Positions 32,306 to 45,654 are shown, counted from the first letter of the stretch. The stretch is DNA of 50,012 nt from Chromera velia (GCA_018398765.1 JAHBMJ010000349.1:1-50012); one strand, 5' to 3'. Notes: generated from the sequence alone by a model not told the origin. Translations and numbers: made by a program.

Positions 32306-33538
32306 TAAATTATAAAAATCAAAAATTACAGAATATTTGTAATTCCACAAAAATATAATTTTGTAAAGGAGTTTCAAAAATTGATAAAAACAATGAGAAG
32401 AAGCAAATTCAAAGGATTGCATTGGATCAAAAAAACTTAAGAATAGAATACAGAATTCTGAACTTTTGACCGAATTACAAATTCTGTAATTCGTGATTAC
32501 AAAATCTGTAATCTCACTTAAACTCGATCATCAGCCTCTTAGCTTATCTAGCTTCTCTATCTAGCTTAGCACTGACTACTAGTAATCAAACAAGAAAGAA
32601 ACATTCTATTATACTCTTCTATACGCAACGGAATCCAGTTAGTCTTGCGCACAAGTCCTTCAACGATTCTGTAACTTCTTAGGTCAATTGGTACCTTGGA
32701 AATCCTTGGAAGTACGATAAAACAGCGTGCACTATGGTGTCCTCAATCAAATAGTGCTTTTGCCTAGGTCTATGCAATATGACCGATGTCCTACTATAAC
32801 TCATATGTGCTTTATATACAGAATACTTCAGTATAGCGTATTTAGTAGGTATAGTTCAACCGTTGAAAACTAGTTTGAAAAAGAATTTTCCAGTTGTAAG
32901 TACGTAGTTGCAACTTTCTTACCACCTTGTACCACCTTGTTGTTAATTCCATAGTTAATTCTTGGATCCGTATAAAAGAGCATCTTAAACTTGTTGTCTG
33001 ATATAATTGGCTAGCTGGCAGTAACGTAACAGTTAAGTTGGTCGCTATACCTTTATTGTTTACAACGGGTTTGCAAAAGAAAGACCACAGTATACATATC
33101 TTTGTCTTAAAAAGATTGACGCAGAAGAGAATTCATTCTTTGAAGTGTTTCCGCCAAAAAACTTGATCTTGTTTGGCATTATTTGGCATTCAAGTTACGA
33201 TAACCCCAAGTTTTGAAAGCTCTCATCTGTGACGCCCTTCGTGGCAAGTTCATGCCTGCCGGGGCCTGCAGGGCCAGCGTGCCACACGCGCGCATGACGA
33301 GCGCCCTTTGAGTTGTATATAGGCTTTTTGTTTGGATTAACGCGCACCTACAATGTATCGTTCGAATTGCATGCATGCATGGCAACGATCTCTGCCTGCC
33401 GTGATCTGACAATATATCCCATGAACTCGGCCACACTTTGTCTCTTGAGTTCCGTTTTTGAGAGCAAGACTGCAAGAATCAGGACTGATAGTTGACACAG
33501 TGATCAACTTCTGTACGTCAGAGTGAAAAGGTGCTCTC

Positions 33539-34640
33539 ATGCCGGTCGACATGTCGGTGAACATGCGAGACGCGTCGCTCGCTTTCCGAGGTGCTCTCAG
33601 TCGCCTCTGTCGTGCCATCGAGCGGCCCTTCTTGCTTGAAGGGGTGCCGCAATACAAATGTGAGCTTCCGCGTGAAGAGTGGAAGTTCGCTCAACGTTCG
33701 TTTCAGGAAGTAACTGTTGAAGATGCTTTTGTCTTGATCGCCGACCTTGTTCCTGTCGGAGTCACCCCACAGGACATCGACACTGAGGGGGTCCCCAGAC
33801 TCAACCGAGATGCCTTCAACATGGCAGTGACCGCCACAGCTAAAGGAGAGGACCTCAAAGAACGTCTCGCCCGAGCGTTTTCGATGCGCCTCCACGAGCA
33901 AATGCTCAAGGCCCACCCCGTCATGGCCCTCATGAGCCAGACTCAAATCAACTGGGTCTTAGCCCTCACCTCTCTCCACCTAGAAGACCCCAGCTCAGGA
34001 GTCAGCGCCGCGTTCAACCGTGTGATATCCTATTCCCTTGGGCCTAAGGAGGAGGCGCTGGCAATACTTTATGACGGTCTGCTGATGTCGAGGGGGCAGC
34101 AGCTGATTGAAAATGATCACCAACTTTTAGAGAGGCTAGTAATGAGTCCTCTCTCCGACAACTCCTTCCGCCGTATTGGTTTGGGGCATGTTGCCAGGAG
34201 AGACCGTCTTCCCTATGTTGTCGGGAGAAATGGAAGGCAGGACGAGAACAACTCGACGAGAGCCCCCGAAAGCGGTGTGCCTTCTCGAGCCTCCTCTCAA
34301 GTCTCTTCTGTTGCCCTTTCGGTGGCAGGAGATCTGGTCAGTCAATTGTTGTGCGTGTAGCCTGTGCATGTCCCCCCAGGGGGCATTTCTGCATCCTCTC
34401 TGACGCATTTATGACGTGATCCCATGCTTCCTCGATCGTTTTTGCTTTCGTTTCGGTTGACTTTGGCTGCCAGCCTTGTGGCGGTTTTGATTTCCGAGAT
34501 TTCTTGGGGGCTCGCGCTTTTGTTTTTTCGTCTTTTCTATCGCTCCCCTTTTCGGAGCGTATGAGTGCGTACTTATGCGTGAGTGTGTGCGTGCGTGCGT
34601 GCGTGAGTGTGTGTGTGTGTGTGTGTGTGTGCGTGCGTGC

Positions 34641-34683
<43 letters not shown>

Positions 34684-37119
34684 TGCGTGCGTGCGTGCGT
34701 GAGAGTGTGGGTGTGAGTGTGTTTGCATGTTGCTGGGAATCGATTGTTGTTTGCTCTTCTTTTTGCTCTGCTACAGGGTCAACAAGTCCTCGACGAGGAG
34801 GGAGAGGAGGCAGACAGGGGCGAGGCCCCCTGTGCTGACGCAAGGGCAGCAGAAGGGAGCGTCGCACAAGGCCTTGCCAGCGCCAGTGCTGACAGATCGG
34901 CAGCAGAAGGGAGCAAGACAGAAGGCCTTGCCAGCGCCAGTGCTGACAGATCGGTAGCAGAAGGGAGCGAGACAGAAGGCCTTGCCAGCGCCAGTGCTGA
35001 CAGATGCGCAGCAGAAGGGAGCAAGACAGAAGGCTTTGCCACCGCCAGTGCTGACATGAGCGCCGCAGAAAAGAGCTCCAGAGAAGCCCCCGCACCTACT
35101 GCAAGTGATCAGACACGAGAGGTTCGAGAAGTCGATGCAGTCACTGTCTCACAGGGGCCTTCTGGATTCGGGGGATCCGCATGTCTTGGGATCCGCCAAC
35201 CAGTCCGTCGCCACGTGGGTGCCGTGTATTTGTATGGACTACTTGTCCTTCGGCGAAAGAAGCAAGTTTATATAAGCACAGACAGGGATAAGATCGGAAA
35301 TCGAACCGAGTAAGCTCTTTGCACGCATGGACAGTCAGCCGAAGATTGACCGAGAAACAATCAAGAAGACAGAAGAATGCACGGTGAAAGTGAAAGCTGA
35401 AGAAAGATCAATAAGGAAAGGTGAAGAAACCAAAAGGCAAAACAGGCAGTGCTTTTCTGTTCCTTCCCTGGCTATGCACACTTGCCTGTTTCCGTATGAA
35501 GTCGCCGCTCTCCCTCGCGCTTTCGATTGTACGAGATCTCCTGGGTGTTCATGAATCCTCCGTCTTTCCGTCATACGTTCTACTTGTCTGCAGGAGCCCT
35601 CTCAGAGGCAGCTGGCAGAGACAATGAAGAGAAAGCAGAAGGAAGAGGAAGAAAAAATTGCGGAAAATGAAAAGGAATCAGCAAAGTTGCAGAAGGACCT
35701 GAAAGAGGTCAAAAGAATAAAAGAGGAGGAGGCGACAAAGCATCAACAGGAGACAGAGGCAGTCAGGAAAGAGTTTGAGGAGGCTCTCAGAGAGAAGGAA
35801 GCAGAAGTGGAAAGGCTGCAAGAAGCAGAAAGAAAGTTGCGGAGTGAGTTTAAAGGACTTTTGTCGTCTAAAGAAAGTGAGAAAGCAAAGTTACAGGAAA
35901 AATTGGCAACCGTTCAAGAGAAGCTTGCCGAAAGCAGGGCAACCAAGGAGAAGGACGAGACCATTTTGAAAGAGGAGACCGTATCACTTCGAAAGGAATT
36001 GGGGGGAATGGTCACAGCAAGGGAGGGTGACACTGTACGGTTGCAAGAGGGGGCTACAGCTCTTCGTCAGGAGCTTGAGAAGGCCGCCCGCTTGCAGAAG
36101 GAAACATCGTCCCTTCGCAGAGAGCTTGAGGAGACGGCCAAGGCGAGGCAAGAGGAGACGGCGGATCTCAGAGAGAAGCTCGCGGCCTCTCGAAGGGAAA
36201 TAGAAGAGATTCAAGAGAGAGCACAAGAGGGAGAAAGTGCCGTCTCCTTATTGCAGGAAGAGAAGAGTCCTGCCCTGTCCCGGATCTCTGCCCTAGAGGC
36301 ACAGTTGTCTGAAGCAGAGCAGCAGCTTCTTCTCGAGCGGGAGGCTGCCCAGAAAGAGAAGGAAGAGGGAGAAGAGTCCTCACAGAAAGAGCTGTCAGAT
36401 CTGCGCAGGGCCCATAGCAGCGCCTCAGCAGAGACTGCCCGTCTGACTGCAGACCTCTCCACCCTTCGCTCTAAACACTCCGCTCTAGAGCAGGAACATC
36501 AGAAGACGGCCAGTGAGCTCGCAGCTGCGGTAACAGAGAAACGCAAAGTCTCCTCGACCCTCACAGCCGCCCAAAAACAACGCAAAGAGCTGGAGGCAAA
36601 AGCATCGGCAGCAGCTGCAGACCTACAGAAGGCAGAGGCGTCTGTAGAGAAGGAGAAGGCTTCTGCCGCCCGTCTGCGTTCTTCCTTGGAGTCAGAGAAG
36701 CGTGAGGTCGAGAAGCTGAAAGACCTTCGAGAGAAGCTTCGCATAGCAAACGGGTACGTTAGGGGGTGGGCAGACTCAGCTCGGGATGACTTAAAATTTC
36801 CCCTCAACCGAACGGTCTGCATGAGTGCTTGCACCAATATTGGGATCTCGCACTAAGCTGTCTTTCCTGTCCATTTGGGTTTTGTTTTTATTGCCGTTTT
36901 CCTTTTCGTGTGTCCTTGTGCGTGTTCTTTATGTTGCCTTTTTTTTTCTCTTCCTTCACTCGATTCATGTTTTCTTTTTGCGAAGGACGCCTCTGTCTGG
37001 TTTTGATCTTCTCTATCCCTGCTGCCCGCCTCTCTTCTTCCTTCAGGGTGCTCTCTGAAATCCACGAGGAAAAGTCTTTCGTCGAGGCACGAATGGGGTC
37101 TCTCCTCAGCGAGCTCTAA
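33539..37119 (+). CDS. Coiled-coil protein with 18-residue repeats, 5' part up to an in-frame TAA
   Basis: Proposed exons are 33539-34336, 34777 to about 35121, 35594-36753 and 37047-37119. Junctions are phase 0, 0 and 2; the donor at 35121 is the least certain. Residues 1-266 form a helical, globular-looking domain I do not recognise (start [16 protein letters not shown]). The second exon encodes about 4.5 tandem 18-residue units of the type [18 protein letters not shown]. The third is a ~385-residue coiled coil, rich in Glu/Lys/Ala/Leu/Gln with heptad spacing, resembling structural or tethering coiled coils generally. The fourth encodes 24 more residues ending SLLSEL and then TAA. Function unknown; a cytoskeletal or scaffold role is only inference. 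The next codons stay open in the same frame for over 370 residues (see next feature). Confidence 0.65.
34577..34712. repeat. (GT)n/(CGTG)n microsatellite in intron 1
   Basis: Mixed GTGT and GCGT repeats with a duplicated internal block lie in the first intron of the coiled-coil gene, shortly before its GCTACAG acceptor. Confidence 0.85.
34848..35065 (+). repeat. 54-bp coding tandem repeat
   Basis: About four copies of a 54-bp unit encode [18 protein letters not shown] and variants. Unit length is a multiple of three. Copies differ at a few codons and the last decays toward APTAS. The unit is also open in a second frame ([18 protein letters not shown]), but only the first joins the flanking exons in phase. 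Confidence 0.85.
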
Positions 37120-37122
37120 AAG

Positions 37123-38675
37123 ATGTCAGACGAGAAGCGTGTTGCCATCTGCCGCGTCGTCTCTCTGGAGGGTCAACTACAGGAGACTGTAAGGCAACTA
37201 GTAGTGGAACGCTGCAGTCTCTTCAAAGCTGCGATAGCAGCAGGAGAAGCCCAAGGCACCCTCATGCCGGACCTCCCCTCACATACCCCCGACTTCACAG
37301 TTCTTCCGTCAATGCCCTCAGGAAGCAGCGCGTCTGCCCCCCCCCTCGTTGCAGCTGCCTCTGGCCCGATCGGTCAGGCTGCAGAAGAACTTCACCTCGA
37401 GTCAGGGGACCTCAACAGAGAACTCAGAGCACGTCTTGCTCTTGCTGTTCCGGTGTCCCAGCCCCCGCATCAGACACCCGTCCCTTTGTGTCCTCGGGGT
37501 TTCGGTCCCCCCAATTTCCTTCCTGAGGTCTCCCCCATGAATCTGAATAATTTCGTGATGCCTCCCGATTCCGTTCCCGAAAGCTCAAAGACGCGCTGCG
37601 AGAAAGCTCAGACGGAGACCCACCCATGCATAATTCCATCAGCAGCAGCAGAAACAGAGAGCGCACTCCAGAGAGTCACCGCCGAAGCCCAGGCCCCAGA
37701 GAGCCCCCTGACGGAGACAGACGGCACAGAACAATCAGCCCTTCCTCTCTACTCAGGAGGTCCTGTCGATTTCTCCCATTTTCTCGTCCCTCCTGCTTCT
37801 TCAGCGTCTGAGGTGCCAATTTCCCCAGGCCCCCTCTCCGAAGACACACACCAAGCTGTCTCATCAGAACCGACTCGGAGGGAGACGGTGAACTGCCTCA
37901 CGGCTGTCAGAGGCCGCACAGCAGTAGCAACAGCGCTCATGCCTCCATCAGTTGATATGAAGAGGCTGTATGAGCTGAACCTCTCCGAATTGGATTTGGG
38001 GGATGTCGATGCTTTGCGGGGGAATCGCGTGAAGGAGGCAGAAAAATGCCGCGGGCGGGATTTGGAGCAGTCCCCAATTGGTGTCGGGGTGCCTCCCTGG
38101 TGCAGATCGCGATGCTCAAGTCAAGACTCGCTGTCGACAGAGATTTTTGTGCCTGACAGACAAGTCTCGGGAAGGCAGAAATGCATCAATGCCGTTGACA
38201 ACCCGTTCGACTTTCGACAACCCTTTCAAGCCGATCAGAATCCCTCTTCAAGTCAGTTGGTGCTTCAAAGTCTCCCCATTTTCTCACAATTTCTTCTTCT
38301 TCTTCTTCTTCTTCTTCCTTCGTTCCTGCTTTCCTTTCGCACCTGCACAGTGTCACATCTGGTGTGTTTCTTCCCATTTTTCTACCTCTTCACCGTTCCT
38401 GTTTTCTTTCTCACCTTTTGTTTCTCTCGATCGATGCTTTGCTTCGCCCTTCTATTTGTTTCTGGTATGCTGAGGCTCTAGACTTCAACATCAAATTGTA
38501 TGTCATGATCCATCTTTTCTGTCTTTCTTGATTGCAATTTTGAGTTGAGAGCCGCTCGTCTTGTAGGATCTGGGGAAGACTGGTCATCAGCGGATGTTGA
38601 TTGAACTAGTGTTTCCTTTCCTCTGCAGGGTCTAACCGAAAATCAAGGATTGCATGCATGTCTGAAGGAACTTAA
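37123..38675 (+). CDS. Continuation of the coiled-coil reading frame after a TAA; Pro/Ser-rich region
   Basis: An exon from 37123 (or continuous from 37047 if the TAA is not a real stop) runs to a GTCAGT donor at 38252. It begins with a short helix (residues MSDEKRVAICRVVSLEGQ). Then come ~300 residues rich in Pro, Ser, Ala and Glu, with recurring NNFVMPP, SHFLVPP and MPPSVDM-type motifs. A candidate last exon, 38629-38675, would add 15 residues and stop, joining in phase 1. An alternative 3' exon, 38868-39059, is charged and helical (VSKERAAEVTRIQAEKLRL) and ends in a stop, but I could not phase it. The piece lies in the same frame as the preceding exon, so it is most likely the 3' half of one gene. 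A separate gene starting at ATG 37123 would have almost no promoter. Confidence 0.5.
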
Positions 38676-39637
38676 GGCGCAGTGTTCTGAATTCTCGTTT
38701 GCGTATGTTTGCAGGTGTCTCCTTGCCAGACTTTTGTCCTTTTCTTGTCCCATCTCTGAGGCTTTCTGACACATGCACAGGCTGCTCATTTGTTTTGCTG
38801 CTGCCTGCGTGATCTGATTCCAGCGAAACGTCCTGTAATACTTCGACGCCCAGGTTTTCGTGCTCAGGTGGAGACAGCAGCCTCAGCCCATGCAGCGCCC
38901 ACACGCACACAGATACAGGGGAAGGCATGCGTCCCTCCTCAGTACTGGGTCAGCAAGGAAAGGGCTGCGGAGGTTACACGGATCCAGGCGGAAAAACTCC
39001 GTCTGGAAAATGAAAAGGCCAAGGGGCGGGGCAAGGGGCCGCAGCCAAGGCACGTGTGAGCTAGGGGCGGGAGGGGGCGGGGTGATCCACACGGCTGTAC
39101 AGTCAAGTGAGTTCGTCTTGAAGAGTCGAATCTCAACATGCAAAACGATGCACGTCATTTGCTGCATGGAAAAGAAGAAAGGACTCAGAAGTGAGGGTGG
39201 GGAAGGCGTCCAAAATCTGTAGTCCTGCATGTGCTTTTTGATGATTGTTCCATCAAACTGGTGGTAGTCTAGATCATCGATCTCCGTCCTTTTTTTTTCT
39301 TCGGAATAGAATTTCTTTTTTTAATGTGTCATGAGGAGGAACAGTGCTATCCATCCAGTGAAGGGGGTGGGGACAGCACGACAGCGGAGCAACCTTAAAA
39401 AAAAGTGGCGAACGGAGTCAAGAGCTTTCCCTCATTCTCACTGTTTCTGCTTTTTTCTTTGAGAGCTTCTAACACGGGACGTCAGAAACAAGGTGCAGGC
39501 TAGGGCCGCTTGGCGTGCCTCTCACTTGATTTAAGCCAAGCAGTAAAGGTTTTCGTTTTTTTATTTATTTGCTCGTCATCTGGCAGCTTTTCTTTCTTTC
39601 TTCCTTTCTTTGTCTTGCTTCGTTTTTTGTTGAACTT

Positions 39638-39755
39638 CCTGGATGATGGATGTGCTTCTTTTTCTGTTCCTGGATGATGGACGTGCTTCTTTAAATTTTC
39701 TGTTCCTGGATGATGGATGTGCTTCTTTTTCTGTTCCTGGATGATGGATGTACCC
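39638..39755. repeat. GGATGATGGA-type short tandem repeat
   Basis: Four copies of TTCCTGGATGATGGATGTGC or a one-base variant, joined by a TTCTTTTTCTG-like linker, start near 39638, 39668, 39704 and 39736 at spacings of 30-36 bp. The array is open on the minus strand as a His/Pro-rich repeat but lacks any sign of being an exon. Confidence 0.75.
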
Positions 39756-42700
39756 TTCCATCTGAAAAGGAACAAGAACGTGGAGTCCCTGCGCGTCGGG
39801 CCCGGGCTTCTTTTTGTCTGTTCTTCTGCTTCGCACATGTTATTTTTTTTTCTTTCCCACTTTTCTTTTCTTTTTAGAGTCAGCACCCGTGCTGACGGGG
39901 AATGAAAGGCAATATCACTTCGCCAGCAACAAAAAGAGCAAGAGAGAGAGAGAGGAGATGCTTTCCTTTCTGTTCCGTTTCCTTTGGAGTGTTTCTGTTC
40001 CTCTTGTAGTCGGCTTCCCTTTCTGCATGTGTCGTCTGTATCGGAACCACGCACGGTTGACTCTTCCCGTCGACTACCAAATAAAGGGAAATCAAACCCA
40101 CCGGAAGAAACAAGAAACCACGCTGAGAACAGGAATCGTCGTGCGGAAAGTGAGCTAATAAAATGACGGGAAGCATTTCTTTTTTTCTTCCTCTCGTTTG
40201 AAACTTTTATTTTCCTGAGAGAAGAGACAAGCGGAATACAGAGCGTCACAAAATGGTAGAGCTTCGCATGAAGGCACCGGTAGAGAGAGGGCAGAGGAGG
40301 CCGAAAGATAAAAAGAAAAGAAAAGCGGGCACGATTCTTTTCTTTTATTGCCTGCCTACCCTCAGGCTGTGTTTTGTCTTTTGTTTTGGCGGAATCTGAA
40401 GGGGACAGCGAAAACAAAGTGCATGCTTGGCATGCCAGATGCAGGGTGGGTTTGAGTCAATCTGTGAGAAACTTTTTCTTGTTTTTGTTCTTTAAAGACT
40501 GATTTGCGTTTTCTGTTTCGTTGTCTTGCAGCTTTTCTTTCTTCCTCTGCTTGTCTTCATTCTTTCTGTTCCTGTGTAGAGATTTGCGTGCACCCACACG
40601 TTGCTTGCTGCACTTGAGAGAGGAAGGGCAACTCGTTCCTTCACTACACGACCCGCTACGGCCTTTTGAGGTCGTGTTTTTTTCTTCTTTGCTCGATATT
40701 TCACATGACAACTCGAATTGCACCAATGCCGTCTCAACTATCCGTGTCCATTCACAGAAGTGGTGATACACAACGAACGGCCTAAAATTGAGGTTTGTTT
40801 GGGAATATGAGGGGAGACGAGAGTTGAAACTGGAGGGGAGAAGCGTCCCTTTTAATTCCTCTTCTTTCCGGAGCCTTTTGCAGGTCCTAGTGCAGGTCAC
40901 GTCCCTTCCATGTGTCCCTTTTTTTAGGATCTCCCGGTTCTTTCAGCTCTACATCTGACTCGCTCGCTCCTCAATCAATGAAACGATTCATGCAATGTCG
41001 TTCAGCTGTAAGCAGAAAAGAAAGTGTGCTCGAACGAGAAGAGCACTGGGTGTGACGAAAACGAGCAGCAATGTACTATCTGATGTGTACCGCTTGCGAT
41101 GCGCGCGCTGTGACAGTCCACAGTGTTCGCTTTCGGACTTCTGATGATTCCAAAAGACCTGGGGAGGGTTGGGGGGGCCTTCTCCGGCTGCTTAGGTACG
41201 TAGTCGGAACTGCTCGGCAGTCGCAATTCGCAAGCCTGCATGTGTGTCTACCTGCATCATCGCACTTCGACCATTTCACAGTGTGCGTGACTGTCCCTGA
41301 TTTGACCGTGTGTGCGTGTCCAATGCTGAACGTTGCTGTTGATGTCTTGACAGGCTGGGGCGTCACTTCCTCTGCTCAGAAGCGAAACAAACGTTTGCAC
41401 ATCGTTCCTCCAAAGAGACTCTGAGCAAGAATTGCAATTGCAAAGTGAGATTCCCTTGCACTGCGACAAGGTGCAAATAAAGAAAATTTAATGCCATGCG
41501 ACAATCAAGCAAAGCATGATGGTAACAGTCTAGGGCTGTTCCATCTGCTTCGGGTGCAAGAGCCATGCACACGAAAACATGAAATTAATTGTTCCACTAT
41601 ATGCAGTCACTCTCTTGTGTGTCCGATGCCAATTGTCTTCACATTCACTCCTCAAAGTGAAAGATGGTTTTCAATGCGGGGGAAGGGGGGATTGCACAGG
41701 CTGTGCGGGTGATGCCATAACGCTGAGTCTCTGCATGGGTGCTTCTATTTGTGTTCTCTTCTGCCTGACGAAACAAGTATCTCGCTTTTCTTTTCTTGTT
41801 CAGTTAATTTTTTTTCTGCATGGGAGTTTCTACTCCTCTTCATTTCTGACAGTCAATATGCGTGGATTATTTCAGTTGAAAATTTCTTTTTCGACGACAA
41901 ACGTGAACCACCAGAGAAGAGGTTTTTTTTTTCTTTCTTTTCCTCTTTTTCTGTATTGTTTGAGATCTTCTCCTTTGTCCTGTTCAATTTTGTTTTCTAA
42001 TGCTCAGGACCGGTTTTATAGAGAAGGGAAGCAGGAAAGTAGAAAGCGAAAGTTTTTAATTTTGCCTCAAATCAAGAGGACACTCCGTTTGTCTGTGGTT
42101 TTCCCTGGAGGAAGAAGAGAGAACGTCTGAAGAAGAATTCAGGTGAAATGCCACTTCTACGAGACTCCCGAGTCCTTGCATCCTCTCGATCGATCAGAAA
42201 AAAAAGATGCATGTGCGCGTGGCATGACCTTGCCGGTGCAAGAGCCGTTTTACTTTTCATGCATGGGAGGGAAGTGGGGAAGGTCGATCATAGAGTACGA
42301 CCTTCATAGAACTGAGTCTTTGCGCGCGCACCTTTCCGTTATTGTCCACGGACAACGCATTCCCTTTCCCGCACCGCCCGTTCTGTTCATACACCCACCA
42401 TGCATAGCCCTGATGGGCATGCACACAGAATTGATTCATGGGGCAGAATGAGATCTGATCGCACTTCCTCAATGGAGCAATTAAATCAAGAACTCTGGTG
42501 AGGGGGTGGGATCGATCGAGGGGACTGAACGAATGCCTGCAGGGACTATCATCGGCATGGGAGGGAAGTCACTGTGGGGAAGATGGAGCCGGATCGAGAG
42601 ATCTTCTCGCCTCTGCCTGTTTGTAGAGTCAATCTCAGGTCAGGAAGGACAATTTAGGCCTGTCGACTATGCAGACAGCTAGGGGAGAAGGGGTTGGTTT

Positions 42701-44206
42701 GGGGTTGGGTTTGGGCAATGCCATTTCTGGCGAAGGGGGTAATACTTCTTACAGGGCAACAGCTTCATGTCAGTGTCGTTACATGGAGCTATACAATGTC
42801 TTGTAATTTTATTACCTCTGGCACTTGCCAGATGAATTGGCGTTCCGCCCGGCTGCATGGCCGCACATCTGCACTCAGTATCGTCTTCATAGCTGCATGC
42901 GTGAATCAGCAGCGTGATCTACATTCGTGATCGGCTTTTTCATTCTGGTCAATGCTTTAGAGAATTAGCCTCAGGATTGGCAATTGATACTTTATTTAAC
43001 AATTAATGTTTTGAAATCATTATCAAATAATTAGAGGTCATATCTATCTTCTAAATCATGTAATTCTTTTTTATTAATTAATCTGCTGAGACTTGATCTG
43101 ATACTGGTACAGTGTTGGATTATATGTTAGATTTTTGAATTTTTGATTATGATGTCTATAGTAATGCCTGTATTAAGACATGACTCATGATATGATTCAT
43201 ATCACTATAGTTTCTAGCTCTAGCAACGGATAGATATAATAGCACGAAGGCCCTAGGCTAGTAGCTATAGGGAAAACCTAGGGGAAAACTTATTAAAAAT
43301 TAATTTTAACTGCCCCTGGGCCAATGTTGCAGAAGAAGCTCACTGTGTTGGGAGCTGGAAGCCTTCTGCGGCCATGTGGGGCTGCCTGCTTGTTTGTCTA
43401 CTCTCTTTGCACCCACGCCAAAGCCTGAAACGATCGCTTCTACAACAGTCAGAGACGGCTTTACGCTAGGCTTTGTGAACTTAAAGTTCTTGTTTCCATT
43501 TGTTCTCCCAGTCTCTTGACGCAGTTGAGGTACCCGGAGTTGCCAGGTGTCTCTTCACTCTGGAACAAGCAGCAGATGCGCCAAAAGGACAACCATAGAG
43601 CAAGCAGAGGAAGCAAAACACCGTTAACGACTTTGGAGCTTCAACTGACTGAGGAAACACCTGCAAGCTGGGCTCTCTATCCCACACAGATCCAGAACTA
43701 TGGCAAACACGGCCGTGCCCATGACTCCGCACGCCTGAGGGTAGATGCCAGCCTTTCAGGTTTCTCCCTTCCTTCCTAGCCTCCTTCAATATCGACCAGA
43801 CAAGCCGTACGCACGGCCAAAGCCAGTTTTTGAAAAGGCAGTGCTGTGTAGAAGAAGAAAATCGGAGAAGACGGCAAAACTCTGGGGGCATGACTCGATG
43901 GGGGTTTAAAATTTCCACCTGGGTCAGGACGGTAAATCACATGTATGCATACGTTATGGAGCACTTCAGGACGGCTATGATGGCATGAGTTTCCCAATAT
44001 ACGAACACCAGTCGGGGAAAAGCAAAGAAAATAAAGAAAAAGAAAAAAAGAGAGAGACGGGATAGAAGAAGGCAAGTAGCTTGGCTCTCCCCATCCATCT
44101 TTTAATCCTACAGAGCAGCGTTTAAAGCCGACCTTTTAAAAATTTTCATAGTTCAGGACAAGCCCTTTTTGAGCCGCTAAGGGTTATTTGTCGTGTTTTT
44201 GTATAT

Positions 44207-44325
44207 GTTTTCTCCTTTGCGCTCCTTTGGGGGAGGGCTGCCGAGCTTGTCTCTTACCAAACGTTGGAAGCTTTAAAGGCTAGGCCACTAGTCTAGGTAC
44301 GATGGCGTATGATGATGATGATGAA
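44207..44325. repeat. Dispersed repeat, copy 1
   Basis: This shares an ordered series of blocks with 46583-46700: TGTTTTCTCCTTTG, GGCTGCCGAGCTT, GTTGGAAG, AAAGGCT or GAAGGCT, CTACTAGTCT or its variant, and GATGGCGTATGAT. Similarity is clear but diverged, with small insertions. The end runs into ATGATGATG or ATGAATGAATG simple repeats in both copies. The type of element is not recognisable. Confidence 0.75.
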
Positions 44326-45654
44326 CTGCCCCAATTCATTCATTAATCAATCAAGCTGCATTGTTGCATACTGGAATTATGACTGGTGATGCTCGTTCTC
44401 GCAAACCATGTACACCGTTCCTGCTGCAATGCTGCATGCCTAGAAGAGAAACAGTTATCCAGAGTTTTCAAGAGCCTCCTTGCGGCTGCTTCGTTGGGCT
44501 GGTCTAGATTTTGTTTGTTCGTTGGGAGTGGGAGTGCCGCAACACTCTGATACCAGCGGGCAGCAGCGACAGAGAGTTCAAAACACCGGCTCTCTCTTTT
44601 TTAAGGGCAGAGCTAGATATGCAGTTGCGGAAGAGGGCTATCGCTTCTTCACATTTCCCTCCTCTTGCTAAGCTCACCCGCCTTTAACAAGCTTTTTCCT
44701 CCTCTCATCGCATGTTTGTGTTTCTTCTTTACAACAAATCTGCCTCTGGTCTTTACTCCTTTTCCGCCCTCCCTCGATCAGATTCTGCTCTCACAGTAAC
44801 CGACGGCTCTCTGTTCGGTTTCTTACGTCTGCTCTCATTTAACCTTTAAGGCGAAAGCAGTGCTCTGTCTGTTGAATGTAGCGAGCACAAACTCTGTGTA
44901 CATGATTCTTGTATTCGGTGTGTTGATGATTTCATGCATAGACTGTCTTCATGTGCCAAGTGACTGGATGAAAGAGAATTCCTGCACTGCCTGGCTAAGC
45001 TGGAATCCATTAATTCAAATGATTGTAACTGTCCACTCCCCGGTGCAAGTACATCTGAACTCTTCATCCGTAATGTCATTCAATCGCTTCTACGCTCGTA
45101 TCCGGTCTGTCTCTTTGATGTCTGTTTCCCTATTCTAGAAAGTGATTAACTGATCAACTCCACCGGCGACTTAACAAACAACAACCATGCATGTATGTGC
45201 CGCCCGGGAGCTTAGCGCTCCAACTGGGGTTAAGCATCTTCTAACTAACTAACTAACTAACTATATCTAAAAATATCATGTAATCTATCTATCATACCTA
45301 CTATCAACTCAACAACGCTCAATAATGACCTACCAGTGTCGTGGATTAGTTTTGTTATATTACTTAGCATCTGACTCAGCGTAGCTAGTGGACTGTTCAT
45401 CACAGTAGGACAGCTCCACTTAGAGCTCCACACTACCTAGTAACCTGAGCCCACTAGATTTCACAGTCATTTGTATGGAACCCTGGACCAGAAGTCCCTG
45501 GAGGGAGCCTTGGATCTGGAGGGAGCCCAAACGGCCTCTAAGACGGCCCACCTTCCTTGAATGGAGGCAGCGAAGAGAGAAACGCGTGACTGGTGAAACA
45601 GGGCGTCTCCTGTAGCAATTTAACCTTCAAAGTTGCCTTCGAGTTGTGCCGCCC

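Larger units (their letters stand above)
29414..33538. other. Large gene-free spacer
   Basis: I find no supported gene. 29450-29700 is purine/pyrimidine-rich. 29885-29945 is (CTTT)n then (GCTT)n. 30012-30073 is (CA)n then (GA)n, and 30940-31020 is a CCTT-type tract. 31940-32310 is an array of short hairpin units (listed separately). 32310-33140 is AT-rich unique-looking DNA. 33290-33380 carries GCGCGCATG and TGCATGCATG elements close to the following gene and may belong to its promoter. Confidence 0.5.

Noticed and set aside
39500-40417. Minus-strand frame of 305 residues
   Set aside because: It is made of Lys/Arg/Ser-rich low-complexity sequence over T-rich DNA, plus the GGATGATGGA repeat. 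It shows no conserved motif and no splice-site pattern.
41579-42130. Possible secreted protein with Cys residues
   Set aside because: The N-terminus is hydrophobic, but the frame quickly runs into Phe/Ser-rich T-tract sequence and has no intron structure. It is more likely chance.
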